From: Flavihumibacter profundi
GTDB taxonomy: Bacteria; Bacteroidota; Bacteroidia; Chitinophagales; Chitinophagaceae
Length of the DNA stretch: 64,000 nt
Assembly (NCBI RefSeq): GCF_020076305.1
Contig: NZ_JAIQXE010000001.1
Coordinates: 124,001 to 188,000 of the forward strand
Direction of reading: 5' to 3'
In this document: piece by piece, positions 9,604-19,696 of the stretch
How the letters are laid out: each line of letters starts with the position of its first letter
Position numbering within the stretch: the first letter of the stretch is position 1
Notes under the pieces: model-generated
The model's database searches: none
What the model saw: only the letters and a program-made list of their open reading frames with translations
Told to the model about the DNA's origin: nothing
Translations under genes and position numbers: made by a program

Positions 9604-11040
9604 ATGAAACTAATCAGGTGCCTGGCATGCAGCTTATTGCTTATTCACTTATTAATTTCTTCGGTTAACGGGCAGCAATGTACTGGTTCATTAGGGGATC
9701 CGATAGTTAATATCACTTTTGGTGCTGGTGGAAATTTTGGGAAGCCCTTACCCGCAGGTGTTACAAGCAATTTGCAATATGTAGCATCTGTATGCCCCAA
9801 TGACGGTTATTATTCCATCACTAATTCTACATCAGGATGTTTTGGAAATTCCTGGCTAACAACAAAAGACCATACCGGTGATCCGAATGGTTATTTTATG
9901 TTGATTAATGCATCATATGAGCCCAGTAATTTTTTTATTCAAAAGATAGACGGGCTTTGTCCGGGTACCACCTATGAATTCGCAGCATGGTTACTCAATG
10001 TGCTCTATAATAATGGGATACTTCCCGACATAACTTTTTCAATTGAAACTGTAACCGGCGATACTTTAGGGCTTTATAATACAGGCCAGATTCCAGTAGA
10101 CCGGGCCGGGAACTGGAAGCAATACGGCTTTAATTTCACTACACCTTCCGATATTTCAACTATTGTACTGCGTATGCGTAACAATGCACCGGGCGGCAAC
10201 GGGAATGACCTAGGCCTGGATGATATCACTTTTCGCCCGGCAGGTCCATCAATTAGTGTAGGCATACAAGGACATCCGGATAATGAGTTAGTCGTTTGTC
10301 CAGGTAGTCCTGATATTTTTACATTCAATTCCACCATTGACCCTTGTTATGTTTCAGCTGCATACCAGTGGCAATTGAGCCGCGATACGGGCAGGAACTG
10401 GATCAATATTCCGGGCGAAACCTCTGCCAGCTTTCAGCGTAAGCCAACCAGCAGTCCGGGAATATATTTATACCGGCTGGCTGTAGCACAAACGGGTAAT
10501 ATTGGCATATCAAATTGCCGGGTCGTATCCGCTAACATTAAAATAGCGGTACCACCAACCCCGGCACCCGACCTGGGCCCTCCGGCATTTCTTTGTAAAG
10601 ACGATTCCCTGCTTTTGTCTCCAGGTAACTTCGACAGCTACCGCTGGCAGGATGGCTCAGTTTTACCCACCTTCCTGGTAAAAAAAGGCGGCAATTATTC
10701 TGTTACGGTAAGCAATGCCTGCGAGTCTGTTTCGACGAGTGTGTTTATCCAGGAAAGGGTATGCGGATTCTTCTTCCCGACAGCCTTTACACCCAATAAT
10801 GATGGCATTAATGAAACATTTAAAATTTTGAGCTCTTATTCGTTGTCTACCTACGATCTTAGGGTCTTCAACCGGTGGGGGCAGCTGGTTTTCCATACTA
10901 ATGATTTCCGGAATGGTTGGGATGGAACCATCAATGGACAGGCTGCCGCTTCGGGCTTATATGTCTGGAAGTGCGAAATGACAGTTGCAGGGTCCAATCA
11001 AACAGTCTATAAAAACGGTAGGGTTAATTTGATCCGATAG
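9604..11040 (+). CDS. Secreted protein with T9SS type B (gliding motility-associated) C-terminal domain
   Basis: A 478-residue exported protein with a signal peptide (ends about SSVNG). The N-terminal domain (about 25-210) has a cysteine-rich start and a jelly-roll-like CBM/GEVED-type pattern (FEFAAWLLNV-like segment, LGLDDITFRP). An Ig/PKD-like segment follows (YQWQLSRDTGRNW). The last 90 residues are the CHU_C domain: FFFPTAFTPNNDGINE, then LRVFNRWGQLVF and GLYVWKCEM, the signal used by Bacteroidota for export through the type IX system and surface attachment. No catalytic residues are evident, so it may be an adhesin or glycan binder. Divergent from the SprB-repeat lipoprotein. Confidence 0.85.
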   Translation: MKLIRCLACSLLLIHLLISSVNGQQCTGSLGDPIVNITFGAGGNFGKPLPAGVTSNLQYVASVCPNDGYYSITNSTSGCFGNSWLTTKDHTGDPNGYFMLINASYEPSNFFIQKIDGLCPGTTYEFAAWLLNVLYNNGILPDITFSIETVTGDTLGLYNTGQIPVDRAGNWKQYGFNFTTPSDISTIVLRMRNNAPGGNGNDLGLDDITFRPAGPSISVGIQGHPDNELVVCPGSPDIFTFNSTIDPCYVSAAYQWQLSRDTGRNWINIPGETSASFQRKPTSSPGIYLYRLAVAQTGNIGISNCRVVSANIKIAVPPTPAPDLGPPAFLCKDDSLLLSPGNFDSYRWQDGSVLPTFLVKKGGNYSVTVSNACESVSTSVFIQERVCGFFFPTAFTPNNDGINETFKILSSYSLSTYDLRVFNRWGQLVFHTNDFRNGWDGTINGQAAASGLYVWKCEMTVAGSNQTVYKNGRVNLIR

Positions 11041-11076
11041 TTTATATTTGGTCTTATTACCAAAACATGCTGTTTG

Positions 11077-12264
11077 ATGATAAAGCAAACGCCCACACAG
11101 ATTTTTTTGCGTTTCCTGAAATTCGGTTTATTGGCCTGGGGCGGACCCGTGGCGCAAATAGCCATGATCAGGAAAGAGCTTGTTGAAGAAGAGGAGTGGG
11201 TAACCAAGGAACAATTCAACCGGGCATTAGCGGTGTACCAGGTATTACCAGGACCGGAAGCCCATGAGCTTTGCGTTTATTTCGGCATGAAGGCTGGAGG
11301 CCGATGGGGTGGTTTCCTGGCCGGGTTGGCGTTTATGCTACCCGGATTTTTATTGATGTTGCTTTGCACTGCCCTGTATATCCATTTTGGTTTGCAATCA
11401 CCCACTTTTAAAATTCTATTTGAAGGAATTCAGGCAGTTGTTGTTGCTCTGATTCTTTTTGCCGTATACCGTATTGGCAAACATACTGTTACTAATGCCT
11501 CCTTGCTGGTCATTGCTTTGTGCAGCGCAATGGCCTCTTTTACAGGTGTCCATTTTGTGATTGTGTTGTTGGTTGCTGGATTGGCCTATGCAGCCTGGCA
11601 AAAAGAACAATATTTGGTTACTGGCTTAATTGCCATAATCTGGTTAACATCCATGGGTTTCCAGGTAAAGGAAAATGGTTTTCCGTGGTCACAAAAAAAA
11701 CAGCAGCAACACATTGTAAGCACTTCGTATAACCAGGCTTATGGAAAAGTATTTCTGACTGGATTAAAAGGCGGACTGCTCACTTTCGGTGGGGCATATA
11801 CCGCCATTCCATTTATTCAGCGGGATGCAGTTGTACAAAACAAGTGGATGAGCAATGAAGAGTTCCTCGATGGCATTGCACTTTCGGGTATACTCCCCGC
11901 ACCCCTCATTATTTTCTCCACTTTTGTTGGCTATTTTGGCGGAGGATGGCCAGGTGCCGTCCTGATTACTATTGCTATTTTCCTTCCGGCATTTTCTTTT
12001 ACCCTTGCAGGCCATGGTGCAATGGAAAAACTCATCGCCAATACTGCTTTACATAATTTGCTGGATGGTATTACTGCGGGGGTTATTGGGCTAATTGGTG
12101 TAACCGCCATTCAATTATTGTTAACCACTGTTACAAGTTGGATGGCGCTTGCAATTGTTGCGGCCAGTATTATTATACAAATAAAATTCAGGTCTAAATT
12201 CACAGCAATCTTTCTGATCCCTGGTGCCGGCGCCTTCAGTTTAATATGGCACTATTTCGTTTAG
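11077..12264 (+). CDS. chrA: ChrA-type chromate transporter (CHR family)
   Basis: A 395-residue polytopic inner-membrane protein built from two homologous halves, as in bidomain ChrA. Half one has [35 protein letters not shown] and a hydrophobic run; half two has [18 protein letters not shown] and [16 protein letters not shown]. The family exports chromate, or sulfate-like oxyanions, in exchange for protons. The ATG at 11077 is preferred over the TTG three bases upstream. It overlaps the convergent ClC gene by 4 bases at the stop codons. Substrate not proven by sequence; the family call is firm. Confidence 0.9.
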   Translation: MIKQTPTQIFLRFLKFGLLAWGGPVAQIAMIRKELVEEEEWVTKEQFNRALAVYQVLPGPEAHELCVYFGMKAGGRWGGFLAGLAFMLPGFLLMLLCTALYIHFGLQSPTFKILFEGIQAVVVALILFAVYRIGKHTVTNASLLVIALCSAMASFTGVHFVIVLLVAGLAYAAWQKEQYLVTGLIAIIWLTSMGFQVKENGFPWSQKKQQQHIVSTSYNQAYGKVFLTGLKGGLLTFGGAYTAIPFIQRDAVVQNKWMSNEEFLDGIALSGILPAPLIIFSTFVGYFGGGWPGAVLITIAIFLPAFSFTLAGHGAMEKLIANTALHNLLDGITAGVIGLIGVTAIQLLLTTVTSWMALAIVAASIIIQIKFRSKFTAIFLIPGAGAFSLIWHYFV

Positions 12265-13550
12265 TGGTAAAGGTGAGCGTGTAATTTTGAAACGCCTTTT
12301 CTTTGCGCGGCATAAATTCCCGAATGGCCACTGAAATAATATGCCGTGAAACAGGCAATAGCATAATAAATTGCCTGCTCCCCGCCGAATAATTCTATAC
12401 CCATAATTGTACAGGCCAGGGGGGTATTGGTGGCACCGGCGAATACGGCAATAAAACCAAGAGCGGCAAATAAATCCACTGGAGCACCGGAAATAGTTGC
12501 CAGTGTATTGCCCAGCGTTGCACCTATAAAAAACAAGGGTGTTACTTCACCGCCTTTAAAGCCCATTCCCAGCGTTATGGCGGTAAGTAACAACTTCCAA
12601 AACCAGCTGAAACTGCCGGCCCCACCCGGCGAAAATGCTCCGACTATACTTACTCCGTTACCCGGATTGGTAACGCCCAAACCAAGGTAATCGAAGCTGC
12701 CTAGAGCATAACTGATACCAATAATCAAGGCTCCTCCGATTACTGGGATTAACCATCCCGGGGAGATCAGTTTCTGGCTTTTGTTTTTAATGGTATGGGA
12801 TAACTCTGCGAAAGCAAATCCGGCCAAACCGAATAGTACAGAGGCAATAATTACTTTCAGCAAAAGTACCAGGTCGAAAGCCAGGTAGGGAATAAATCTG
12901 GTTACAACAGCAGGCGCAATATGGTATTGCGTATGTAAAATACCAGTTGACCTGCAGGTTATGTCAGCAACAATGCTGGCAATGAGGCAGGGGATGAGTG
13001 CATCATATTTTATCCGGCCGATCGTTAAAACTTCCAGGGCAAAAACAGCACCGGCAACAGGTGTGCCAAATACAGCGCCGAAGCCGGCCGACATGCCGCA
13101 CATCAGCAATATCCTTTGCCGTTCGTGGTGCAGGCTGAACCACCTGGAAAATAGTGCGGCAATACTTCCCCCCATTTGCACGGCTGTTCCTTCGCGGCCG
13201 GCTGAACCACCAAATAAGTGCGTAATAACCGTAGTGGTTAAAATAAGTGGTGTCATTCTTGCCGGAACCCCTTCAGCCGGTTCATGGATTTCATCCATGA
13301 TAAGGTTGTTGCCGGCGGCTGCGTTCTTTCCAAAATAAGCATACAACCAATAAATAAAGAGACCAGCCAGGGGCAGTAAAAAGATAAGCCAGGGATGCAT
13401 CCAGCGGTTACTGGTAGCCCAATCCAAAAGCCATAAAAATAATGCTACTAATAAGCCAATGGAAATGGCAACGGGAAGAATCAGGATGGTCCAGCGGATC
13501 AGTTGCCTGGCGATAAAAAGCTGCTCAAATGAATATTTTGGTTTGTTCAT
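12261..13550 (-). CDS. ClC-type chloride channel or antiporter
   Basis: A 429-residue membrane protein with about ten hydrophobic segments. Selectivity-filter motifs are visible: [14 protein letters not shown], with the gating glutamate in GREG, then [19 protein letters not shown] and [17 protein letters not shown] in the position of the GxFxP filter loop. The last reads GGEVTP rather than GxFAP, and GREGP is GREGT, as in the smaller voltage-gated chloride channel subfamily of bacteria. It exchanges Cl- (or F-) across the inner membrane. Convergent with chrA, overlapping by 4 bases. Whether it is a channel or an H+/Cl- antiporter cannot be decided here. Confidence 0.9.
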   Translation of the reverse strand: MNKPKYSFEQLFIARQLIRWTILILPVAISIGLLVALFLWLLDWATSNRWMHPWLIFLLPLAGLFIYWLYAYFGKNAAAGNNLIMDEIHEPAEGVPARMTPLILTTTVITHLFGGSAGREGTAVQMGGSIAALFSRWFSLHHERQRILLMCGMSAGFGAVFGTPVAGAVFALEVLTIGRIKYDALIPCLIASIVADITCRSTGILHTQYHIAPAVVTRFIPYLAFDLVLLLKVIIASVLFGLAGFAFAELSHTIKNKSQKLISPGWLIPVIGGALIIGISYALGSFDYLGLGVTNPGNGVSIVGAFSPGGAGSFSWFWKLLLTAITLGMGFKGGEVTPLFFIGATLGNTLATISGAPVDLFAALGFIAVFAGATNTPLACTIMGIELFGGEQAIYYAIACFTAYYFSGHSGIYAAQRKGVSKLHAHLYH

Positions 13551-14319
13551 CCTACAAATAATTTAATGGCCTGATTGGCCGAGATGCAACATTTGTAGGC
13601 GCCATTAGCTCTTGCGGGAAGAACGGTTGAATAGGAAGACACCATTTCCTTGGCCTTAAAAATAAACGAATTATACAAAACTTGCGTTTTCTTCCAAATG
13701 TTTTAATTAGCTGCATTTTGTCATTCACCATTTTGTCGGATAAAATTGCTTTACCTGGTATTTTCACCAGGTTGACCAACCTGTTTTACTTCAAACAATC
13801 CTCTGGAATTTACTTTCATTTTTGTTCTTAAAAATTGGCAGGATTTATGAGATTTCCCGGGGTGGCCGGGCCTCATCCGGCCAGCACTTTTAGTTCTATT
13901 GCCTTAAAATGAGTTTGGTCCTGTTATTGCTTCAGGAAAGCTATAGGCAAGCTTTATAATACGGCTATCCTTTATACCTATAATATTTACGGATGATTTA
14001 CGGATGATGAACGGAGGATGAACGGAGAGTATTGCTTTTAAAGTGCCGGGATGAAGCCCGGTTTAAGCCGTATGTAAGTATCGAAAGTGGGCATTCCCGG
14101 AGCGACATTACCCTTTATACATGTAGAATAATCAACCGGCTGGGTATTTTTGTGCATTATTGCAAGTGGTCATTTTCGTGAGGAATTTCCACTTTGCTGG
14201 ATTACTTGTAAAATTTCAATGAATTACTTATATTCATTAAACCGTCCTCTCTCCGCAATACCCCCAAAGTAATAACTCGTACTCCCGATTTTTTAATTAA
14301 TCAATTTCAAACAAAAAGT
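13551..14319. other. Gene-poor intergenic region (769 bp)
   Basis: No convincing coding sequence lies here. A 75-codon minus-strand frame at 13552-13779 has no recognisable features. The stretch holds two GC-rich short hairpins, TGGCCGG/CCGGCCA at 13863-13883 and CCGGG/CCCGG at 14046-14061, neither followed by a good T run, and an 11-bp tandem repeat at 13986-14029. It should contain the promoter of the NTF2-like lipoprotein at 14320 and, on the other strand, of the ClC gene. Confidence 0.6.
13986..14029. repeat. Four 11-bp tandem repeats
   Basis: Units are TTTACGGATGA (twice, perfect), TGAACGGAGGA and TGAACGGAGAG. The common core is ACGGAnGA with an 11-bp period, close to one helical turn. 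It lies about 290 bp upstream of the lipoprotein gene at 14320. Meaning unknown. Confidence 0.75.
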
Positions 14320-14865
14320 ATGAAACAGTTATTTGTATGGGCTTTATTTGCTCCCCTGGTTTTCTCATGTAATACGCCAAAGCCGGAGGAAAAAAAGGAA
14401 GAGCCTCCGGTAGTTACAGAAGCAAAACCGCAACAACCTGCTGAATTCGCTGATCCCAAGTATACTGAACTGGGAAAAAGTGCTCTTGCTGCTTTAACCA
14501 ACGGGGATGTTGATGGTTGGGTGAGCGCCTATGCCGACAATGCAGTGTTTATGTGGAATAATGGCGATAGCATTGTTGGTAAACCTGCCATAACCGCGTA
14601 TTGGAAGAAACGCAGGACAGAAGTAATTGATTCCATTTCTTTCAGCAATTTGATCTTTTTGCCTTTAAGGGTAAATCAGCCGCAGAGTATTGAACAGCCC
14701 GGTGTTTGGCTATTGGGTTGGTATAGGGTAAGTACCAAATATAAATCTGGTGGAAAAATGACCCAGATGCTTCATACCGACATGCATTTTAATGCTAATG
14801 ACCAGGTTGACCGTGTGATCCAATATATTGACCGTGTTCCTGTTAATGCTGCTATGAAAAAATAA
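14320..14865 (+). CDS. NTF2-like (SnoaL/DUF4440-type) lipoprotein
   Basis: A 181-residue predicted lipoprotein: hydrophobic N-terminus with lipobox VFSC (Cys at residue 17) followed by a Lys/Glu/Pro-rich linker (residues 18-45). The rest resembles the NTF2-like fold: LAALTNGDVDGWVSAYADNAVFMWNNGDSIVGKPAI is typical of SnoaL/DUF4440 proteins, which form small cone-shaped pockets. No catalytic residue can be assigned, so the function is unknown. It stands alone on the plus strand and is followed 22 bases later by a clear terminator. Confidence 0.75.
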   Translation: MKQLFVWALFAPLVFSCNTPKPEEKKEEPPVVTEAKPQQPAEFADPKYTELGKSALAALTNGDVDGWVSAYADNAVFMWNNGDSIVGKPAITAYWKKRRTEVIDSISFSNLIFLPLRVNQPQSIEQPGVWLLGWYRVSTKYKSGGKMTQMLHTDMHFNANDQVDRVIQYIDRVPVNAAMKK

Positions 14866-14887
14866 CAGTAAGGATTTATAAAGAGTT

Positions 14888-14914
14888 AAAAGGTGCTGAA
14901 GGGCACCTTTTTTT
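14888..14914 (+). terminator. Rho-independent terminator
   Basis: Stem AAAGGTGC (14889-14896) pairs with GCACCTTT (14903-14910) around loop TGAAGG, followed by a run of T to 14914. It ends the transcript of the NTF2-like lipoprotein gene. Confidence 0.9.
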
Positions 14915-14941
14915 GGCACTTATTATTTAGTTTTAGCAGAT

Positions 14942-15391
14942 ATGCTGCTCAGTAAAAATCAATTGTTCGGGATTGTTTTCGGCTTAATTCTTATTCCGTT
15001 TTTTTTAAACCGGGTAATTTGGATTGCCCAGTCTTCAACAACCATCGGCAAAATGCGGTTTATGGGGAAAACTATAAACGGTCAGCTGACCAGCACTTAC
15101 CCTGTAATCAGTTTTAGTTCAACGGGTAAGGATACTGTTTGGTTCAATGGGCAGGATGACCTGGTTTACACACCAGGACAACCTGTACCCGTTCGGTACC
15201 TGCAACATGATCCAACAGATGCCCGGATCAATACCTTGTACAGTTTGTGGATCGATGTGCTGATCATAGCAGGGGTCCCCTGCTTAATGGTGTTGCTGAT
15301 CTACCTGCATAGAAGCATTTTCCCAAAGGGTACAAAATTTTTAATTGGAAAGAAACCTTTTTTCCAGGTTATTCCTGTTGAAGGTTCATAA
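14942..15391 (+). CDS. DUF3592-like membrane protein
   Basis: A 149-residue protein with one hydrophobic segment near the N-terminus (GIVFGLILIPFFLNRVIWI) and another near residues 100-122 (WIDVLIIAGVPCLMVLLIYL), enclosing an extracytoplasmic loop. The loop contains YPVISFSSTGKDTVWF and YTPGQPVPVRYLQHDPTDARI, which is the pattern of DUF3592 proteins. No enzymatic motif is present. It begins 27 bases after a terminator, so it has its own promoter. Function unknown. Confidence 0.65.
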   Translation: MLLSKNQLFGIVFGLILIPFFLNRVIWIAQSSTTIGKMRFMGKTINGQLTSTYPVISFSSTGKDTVWFNGQDDLVYTPGQPVPVRYLQHDPTDARINTLYSLWIDVLIIAGVPCLMVLLIYLHRSIFPKGTKFLIGKKPFFQVIPVEGS

Positions 15392-15674
15392 AAGAAAATA
15401 ATATTATCGCTTTGTGCCGGGGTTTTGTTCAAAATCAAATCACTCCTGGCATAGGGGGCCTTCTACTGAAAATCATTTCGATTCTGGAAATGAATGCATT
15501 TTTGGTAATTAACCAGTTCCCAATATTTAGCCCGGTTCCATCTTCCCGGTAACCTGTTGCAGCAATATGACAAAATTCCTGTTATCTCATGACCAATATC
15601 AGGGCTATACAGCATTATACGGTTTAAATTGGTACACTAAGTATCATGGGTTAAAGGCGTTAAAATATTACAAT

Positions 15675-18383
15675 ATGGAAGAGTCATTATCTGCTGTTTC
15701 ATTACCTGTTTCGCCAAATCTGTCTGACTACGAATCTTTCCGGCAATCTTTCACCTGGGCCCGGGAGGGTAAATATATTTCCGGCCTGCCGGATAATAAA
15801 GGATTGAATATTGCTTATGAGGCGGTGGACAAACACGCCGGAGGAAAGTTGAAAAATACCACCGCACTTCGTTGGATCCGCAAGGACCGGACTATTAAAG
15901 ATTATTCCTATGATGATATGTCGCGGCAAAGTTCCCGTTTCGCCAATATGCTGGTGAAATTGGGTATTCAAAAAGGGGAGCGGGTATTCACTTTATTAGG
16001 AAGGGTTCCTGAATTATATATTGCATCATTAGGCACACTCAAAACAACAGCTGTTTTTTGTCCTTTGTTTTCAGTATTCGGCCCCGAGCCGGTTTTTCAA
16101 CGATTAAGTAAGGGCGAAGCTAAAGTACTGGTAACAACCACTGCTATGTTTGAAAAAAAAGTCCGGGAATTATTGGAACGCCTGCCTTCAATCCAATTCA
16201 TTATGTTGACTGATGCGGACCAGCATACTGATCAGAAAATTCTTTCCCTGCCGAAACTTTTGAATGAAGCACCGGATGAATTCACCATTCCGCCTACCCA
16301 GCCGGAAGACCCGGCATTACTGCATTTCACCAGTGGCACCACTGGTATGCCGAAAGGGGCCTTGCATGTCCATAATGCGGTTTACATGCATTATGTTACC
16401 GGTAAATACGTGCTCGATTTTCATGAAGGGGATATTTTTTGGTGTACAGCTGATCCGGGTTGGGTTACGGGCACATCTTATGGAATTATTGCGCCTTTTG
16501 TAAACGGGATAACCAATATCGTTGATGAAGAAGAATTTGATGCAGCAAGGTGGTATTCAATATTGGAAGAACACAAAGTGAATGTATGGTATACCGCGCC
16601 CACTGCCATTCACCGGTTAATGCGGATGAATATCAAGGCAAGGGAACAATATCACCTTGGGGCACTTCGGTTGATCTGCAGCGTTGGTGAACCTCTTCCC
16701 GCTGAAGCAGTGAAATGGGGTGAACGCACATTTGGGATGCCTATCATGGATAATTGGTGGCAAACAGAAACGGGTGGTATCATGATTGCCAATTTCCGGG
16801 CAATGCCTGTAAAACCTGGCTCAATGGGGAAGCCGCTGCCCGGTATAGAGGCAGCTATTGCCGAAATTACAGCTGATGGTCTTCAATTGATCAGCGAACC
16901 TGGCAGGCAGGGTCAACTGGTTCTGAAAAAAGGCTGGCCTTCGATGTTCCGGAATTATTTACATGAGCAAGAGCGCTATAACAAGTGCTTTAGCGGGGAA
17001 TGGTATATTACCGGTGACCTAGCCAGTATAGACAGCGATGGTTATTTCTGGTTTAAGGGCCGGGCGGATGATATTATTAAAACATCAGGTCACCTGGTTG
17101 GTCCGTTTGAGGTGGAAAGTAACCTGTTGCAACATGAAGCTGTGGCTGAAGCGGCGGTAATTGGCAAACCTGATCCAGTGATAGGGGAATTGGTAAAAGC
17201 ATTTATTGTTTTAAAACCTGGCATTGTTGCCAATGAAAATACCCAGATGGATATTATGGCTTTTGCCCGGAAAAAAATGGGTCCGGCGGTAGCCCCCAAA
17301 GAGATCGCTTTTATTGATGCTTTGCCAAAAACAAAAAGTGGTAAAACATTGAGGCGCTTGTTAAAAGCAAGGGAACTTGGATTGCCGGAAGGTGATTTAT
17401 CTACACTGGAAGCAACAGTATTAAGTCGCGATCATGGCCTTGATCTCCTGTACAAAATGATGCTCACCAGGCGGTTTGAAGAAGCGGCAGCAGAAATGTA
17501 CACCAAAACAAAGATTCGCGGTTTCCTGCATTTGTATATTGGCGAAGAAGCAGTTGCAACAGGCGTTATGGTTTCTTTGTCCGCGCAGGATAATGTATTG
17601 TGTACTTACCGGGAACATGGACAGGCACTGGTTCGGGGCATTGATCCCAATTCGATTATGGCAGAGATGTATGGTAAGCAGGAAGGATGCAGCAAAGGCC
17701 GCGGTGGATCAATGCATTTGTTTGATGCGAAGACGAAGTTTTTTGGTGGCAATGCGATAGTTGCGAGTCATTTACCTGTTGCTGTGGGCATGGCATTAGC
17801 TGATAAGAAAAAGCAGCAAAAAAACATCACCTGTTGTTTTTTTGGGGATGGGGCAGCAGCAGAAGGCGAGTTCCATGAAGCGATGAACCTGGCTGCTTTG
17901 TGGTCTGTGCCTGTTTTGTTTGTGTGTGAAAACAATCTTTATGCCATGGGTACAGCAATTCGGTTCTCCCATGCTGTTACTGAACTGGAGAAAAAAGGCC
18001 CGGCTTACGGTATTGACACTGCAGTAGTAGACGGTATGGATGTTTTGGCAGTAGAAAAGGCTGCACAAGGGGCCATTGCAAAAATAAGGGCTAGTGGAAA
18101 GCCATTTTTCCTGGTGTGCAATACATACCGTTTCAGGGCGCATTCCATGTTTGATGCAGAGTTATACCGCGAGAAAAATGAAGTGGAAGAATGGAAAAAG
18201 CAGGATCCCATAAACAAGCTTCAGCAAACTCTCCTGAAGGATAACACAATCACCCAAAACGATATTGATGAGCTTTCAAAAAAAGTGGAAGTGAAAGTCC
18301 GGGAAGCAGTTGACTTTGCGGAAGCTGGTACCTGGGAGCCGGTGGATCAGCTGACAAATTTTGTGAATAGTCCGGCACGTTAG
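15675..18383 (+). CDS. Acetate-CoA ligase fused to pyruvate dehydrogenase E1-alpha subunit
   Basis: One reading frame of 902 codons joins two enzymes. Residues about 20-585 are an AMP-forming acyl-CoA synthetase of the AcsA type: P-loop TSGTTGMPKG at 219-228, then YTAPTAIHRL, NWWQTETGG and WYITGDLASID, with catalytic Lys557 in PKTKSGK. Residues about 590-902 are a thiamine diphosphate E1-alpha: TYREHGQALVRG, CSKGRGGSMHLFD and the TPP motif GDG at 724-726 followed by CENN. The ATG at 15675 is preferred; the ATG at 15567 would add 36 residues unlike either family. It heads an operon with zinc-ribbon, E1-beta, E2 and ACP genes. It could make acetyl-CoA (or another acyl-CoA) from both the free acid and the 2-oxoacid; this is inferred. 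Confidence 0.9.
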   Translation: MEESLSAVSLPVSPNLSDYESFRQSFTWAREGKYISGLPDNKGLNIAYEAVDKHAGGKLKNTTALRWIRKDRTIKDYSYDDMSRQSSRFANMLVKLGIQKGERVFTLLGRVPELYIASLGTLKTTAVFCPLFSVFGPEPVFQRLSKGEAKVLVTTTAMFEKKVRELLERLPSIQFIMLTDADQHTDQKILSLPKLLNEAPDEFTIPPTQPEDPALLHFTSGTTGMPKGALHVHNAVYMHYVTGKYVLDFHEGDIFWCTADPGWVTGTSYGIIAPFVNGITNIVDEEEFDAARWYSILEEHKVNVWYTAPTAIHRLMRMNIKAREQYHLGALRLICSVGEPLPAEAVKWGERTFGMPIMDNWWQTETGGIMIANFRAMPVKPGSMGKPLPGIEAAIAEITADGLQLISEPGRQGQLVLKKGWPSMFRNYLHEQERYNKCFSGEWYITGDLASIDSDGYFWFKGRADDIIKTSGHLVGPFEVESNLLQHEAVAEAAVIGKPDPVIGELVKAFIVLKPGIVANENTQMDIMAFARKKMGPAVAPKEIAFIDALPKTKSGKTLRRLLKARELGLPEGDLSTLEATVLSRDHGLDLLYKMMLTRRFEEAAAEMYTKTKIRGFLHLYIGEEAVATGVMVSLSAQDNVLCTYREHGQALVRGIDPNSIMAEMYGKQEGCSKGRGGSMHLFDAKTKFFGGNAIVASHLPVAVGMALADKKKQQKNITCCFFGDGAAAEGEFHEAMNLAALWSVPVLFVCENNLYAMGTAIRFSHAVTELEKKGPAYGIDTAVVDGMDVLAVEKAAQGAIAKIRASGKPFFLVCNTYRFRAHSMFDAELYREKNEVEEWKKQDPINKLQQTLLKDNTITQNDIDELSKKVEVKVREAVDFAEAGTWEPVDQLTNFVNSPAR

Positions 18384-18419
18384 TTTAAATCATATGAATT
18401 ATTAACCAAAATATTTTTT

Positions 18420-18698
18420 ATGGAAAACAAGAATTTTTGCCAGAGTTGCAGCATGCCGATAGATAAGCCTGAACTTATGGGTACAGAAAAGGATGGTTCC
18501 AGGAATAAGGAATACTGCACTTACTGTTATCAAAACGGATCTTTCGTTAATCCCAATATGTCATTAGATGAAATGAAAAAATTGGTGAAGGCACAAATGG
18601 AGAAAATGAAAATCGATACAGCAACAATCAATCTTGCAGTAAGTACTCTGCCCCATCTCATAAGATGGAAAACTGCGGTTTCGGATGAATCAATATAA
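18420..18698 (+). CDS. Putative zinc-ribbon domain protein (zf-ribbon_2 type)
   Basis: A 92-residue protein with Cys pairs FCQSC at residues 7-10 and YCTYCYQNG near residues 33-36, spaced by GTEKDGSRNKE, the pattern of the small zinc-ribbon family seen in many bacteria, followed by MSLDEMKKLVK. The C-terminal third has no clear homology. It lies between the E1-alpha fusion and E1-beta genes, 36 bases after the first and 5 before the second, so it is translated from the same transcript. Its role with the dehydrogenase is unknown; possibly regulatory or a scaffold. Confidence 0.8.
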   Translation: MENKNFCQSCSMPIDKPELMGTEKDGSRNKEYCTYCYQNGSFVNPNMSLDEMKKLVKAQMEKMKIDTATINLAVSTLPHLIRWKTAVSDESI

Positions 18699-18703
18699 TG
18701 TAA

Positions 18704-19696
18704 ATGGAAAATAATAAGATAAAGCTCACTTACCGGGAAGCTATCAAACAGGCACTGAGGCAGGCTTTGCAGGAAGATGAAAAAGTATTCCTGATGGGAG
18801 AGGACGTAGGCCGGTATGGAGGGGCTTTTGCAGTAAGTAAAGGCCTGTTGCAGGAATTCGGTCCTGAAAGGATCATGGATGTGCCCCTGTCTGAATCTGG
18901 TTTTGTGGGTGCCGGAATTGGGGCAGCATTAAACGGTATGCGGCCAGTGGTAGAAGTAATGACCGTTAATTTCAGTTTGCTGGCTATGGACCAGATCGTG
19001 AATAATGCTGCGACCTTATTGCATATGTCGGGCGGACAATTAAATGTACCTGTTGTTATCAGGATGGGCTGTGGAATTGGAAGGCAACTCGCTGCCCAGC
19101 ACTCCCACAGCTGGGAACCTTTATATGCGCATATTCCCGGTCTGAAAGTTGTTTCAGCCGGAACGCACGATGACGCCAGGGGTATGTTGCTTACTGCCCT
19201 GAAAGACCCTGATCCCGTAATTATATTCGAATATACCTTCCTGTTAAATATGGAGGCTGAAATTGCTGCAGATGCGGGCGCGGTAGATATTAATTCCTGT
19301 AAGGTGCGCAGGACAGGTAAAGACATTTCGCTGGTCACCTATGGTGCAGCGGTTTATAAGGTGCTGGAAGCTGCCAATGAACTGGCTGCCGCAGGAATAG
19401 ATGCTGAAGTGATCGATTTACGCGTGCTAAGGCCAATTGATATGGAAACCATAATTTCTTCCGTAAGGAAAACACACCGGGTGCTTATAATTGAAGAAGC
19501 CTGGCGCTCCGGTGGAATAGCTGCAGAAGTTTCAGCACGGATAATGGAAAATTGTTTTTATGACCTTGATGCCCCTGTACAGCGCCTTTGCGGCATAGAA
19601 GTGCCTATTCCTTATCCGAAGCACCTGGAAGATGCTGCTGTTCCGCAAAAAGAAGATATTATGCTTTTGGTGAAGAAAATACTGCAACATGATTGA
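18704..19696 (+). CDS. pdhB: 2-oxoacid (pyruvate) dehydrogenase E1-beta subunit
   Basis: A 330-residue transketolase-type E1-beta subunit. Motifs include [36 protein letters not shown] with the Glu that contacts the thiamine ring, [17 protein letters not shown] and [13 protein letters not shown]. With the E1-alpha half of the upstream fusion it forms the TPP-dependent decarboxylase that passes an acyl group to the lipoyl E2. Length is that of canonical E1-beta. It overlaps the E2 gene by 8 bases, which suggests translational coupling. Pyruvate is the likely substrate, but acetoin or branched 2-oxoacids cannot be excluded. Confidence 0.92.
   Translation: MENNKIKLTYREAIKQALRQALQEDEKVFLMGEDVGRYGGAFAVSKGLLQEFGPERIMDVPLSESGFVGAGIGAALNGMRPVVEVMTVNFSLLAMDQIVNNAATLLHMSGGQLNVPVVIRMGCGIGRQLAAQHSHSWEPLYAHIPGLKVVSAGTHDDARGMLLTALKDPDPVIIFEYTFLLNMEAEIAADAGAVDINSCKVRRTGKDISLVTYGAAVYKVLEAANELAAAGIDAEVIDLRVLRPIDMETIISSVRKTHRVLIIEEAWRSGGIAAEVSARIMENCFYDLDAPVQRLCGIEVPIPYPKHLEDAAVPQKEDIMLLVKKILQHD

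Noticed and set aside
13552-13779. A 75-codon minus-strand frame directly upstream of the ClC gene
   Set aside because: Its translation has no signal, domain or typical composition and seems an accidental frame in the intergenic region.
13863-13883. TGGCCGG/CCGGCCA hairpin as a terminator
   Set aside because: No T run follows on either strand and no gene ends nearby.
15567-15674. N-terminal extension of the ligase/E1-alpha fusion from ATG 15567
   Set aside because: The 36 extra residues look unlike acyl-CoA synthetases; the ATG at 15675 begins the recognisable domain. It stays possible but is less likely.
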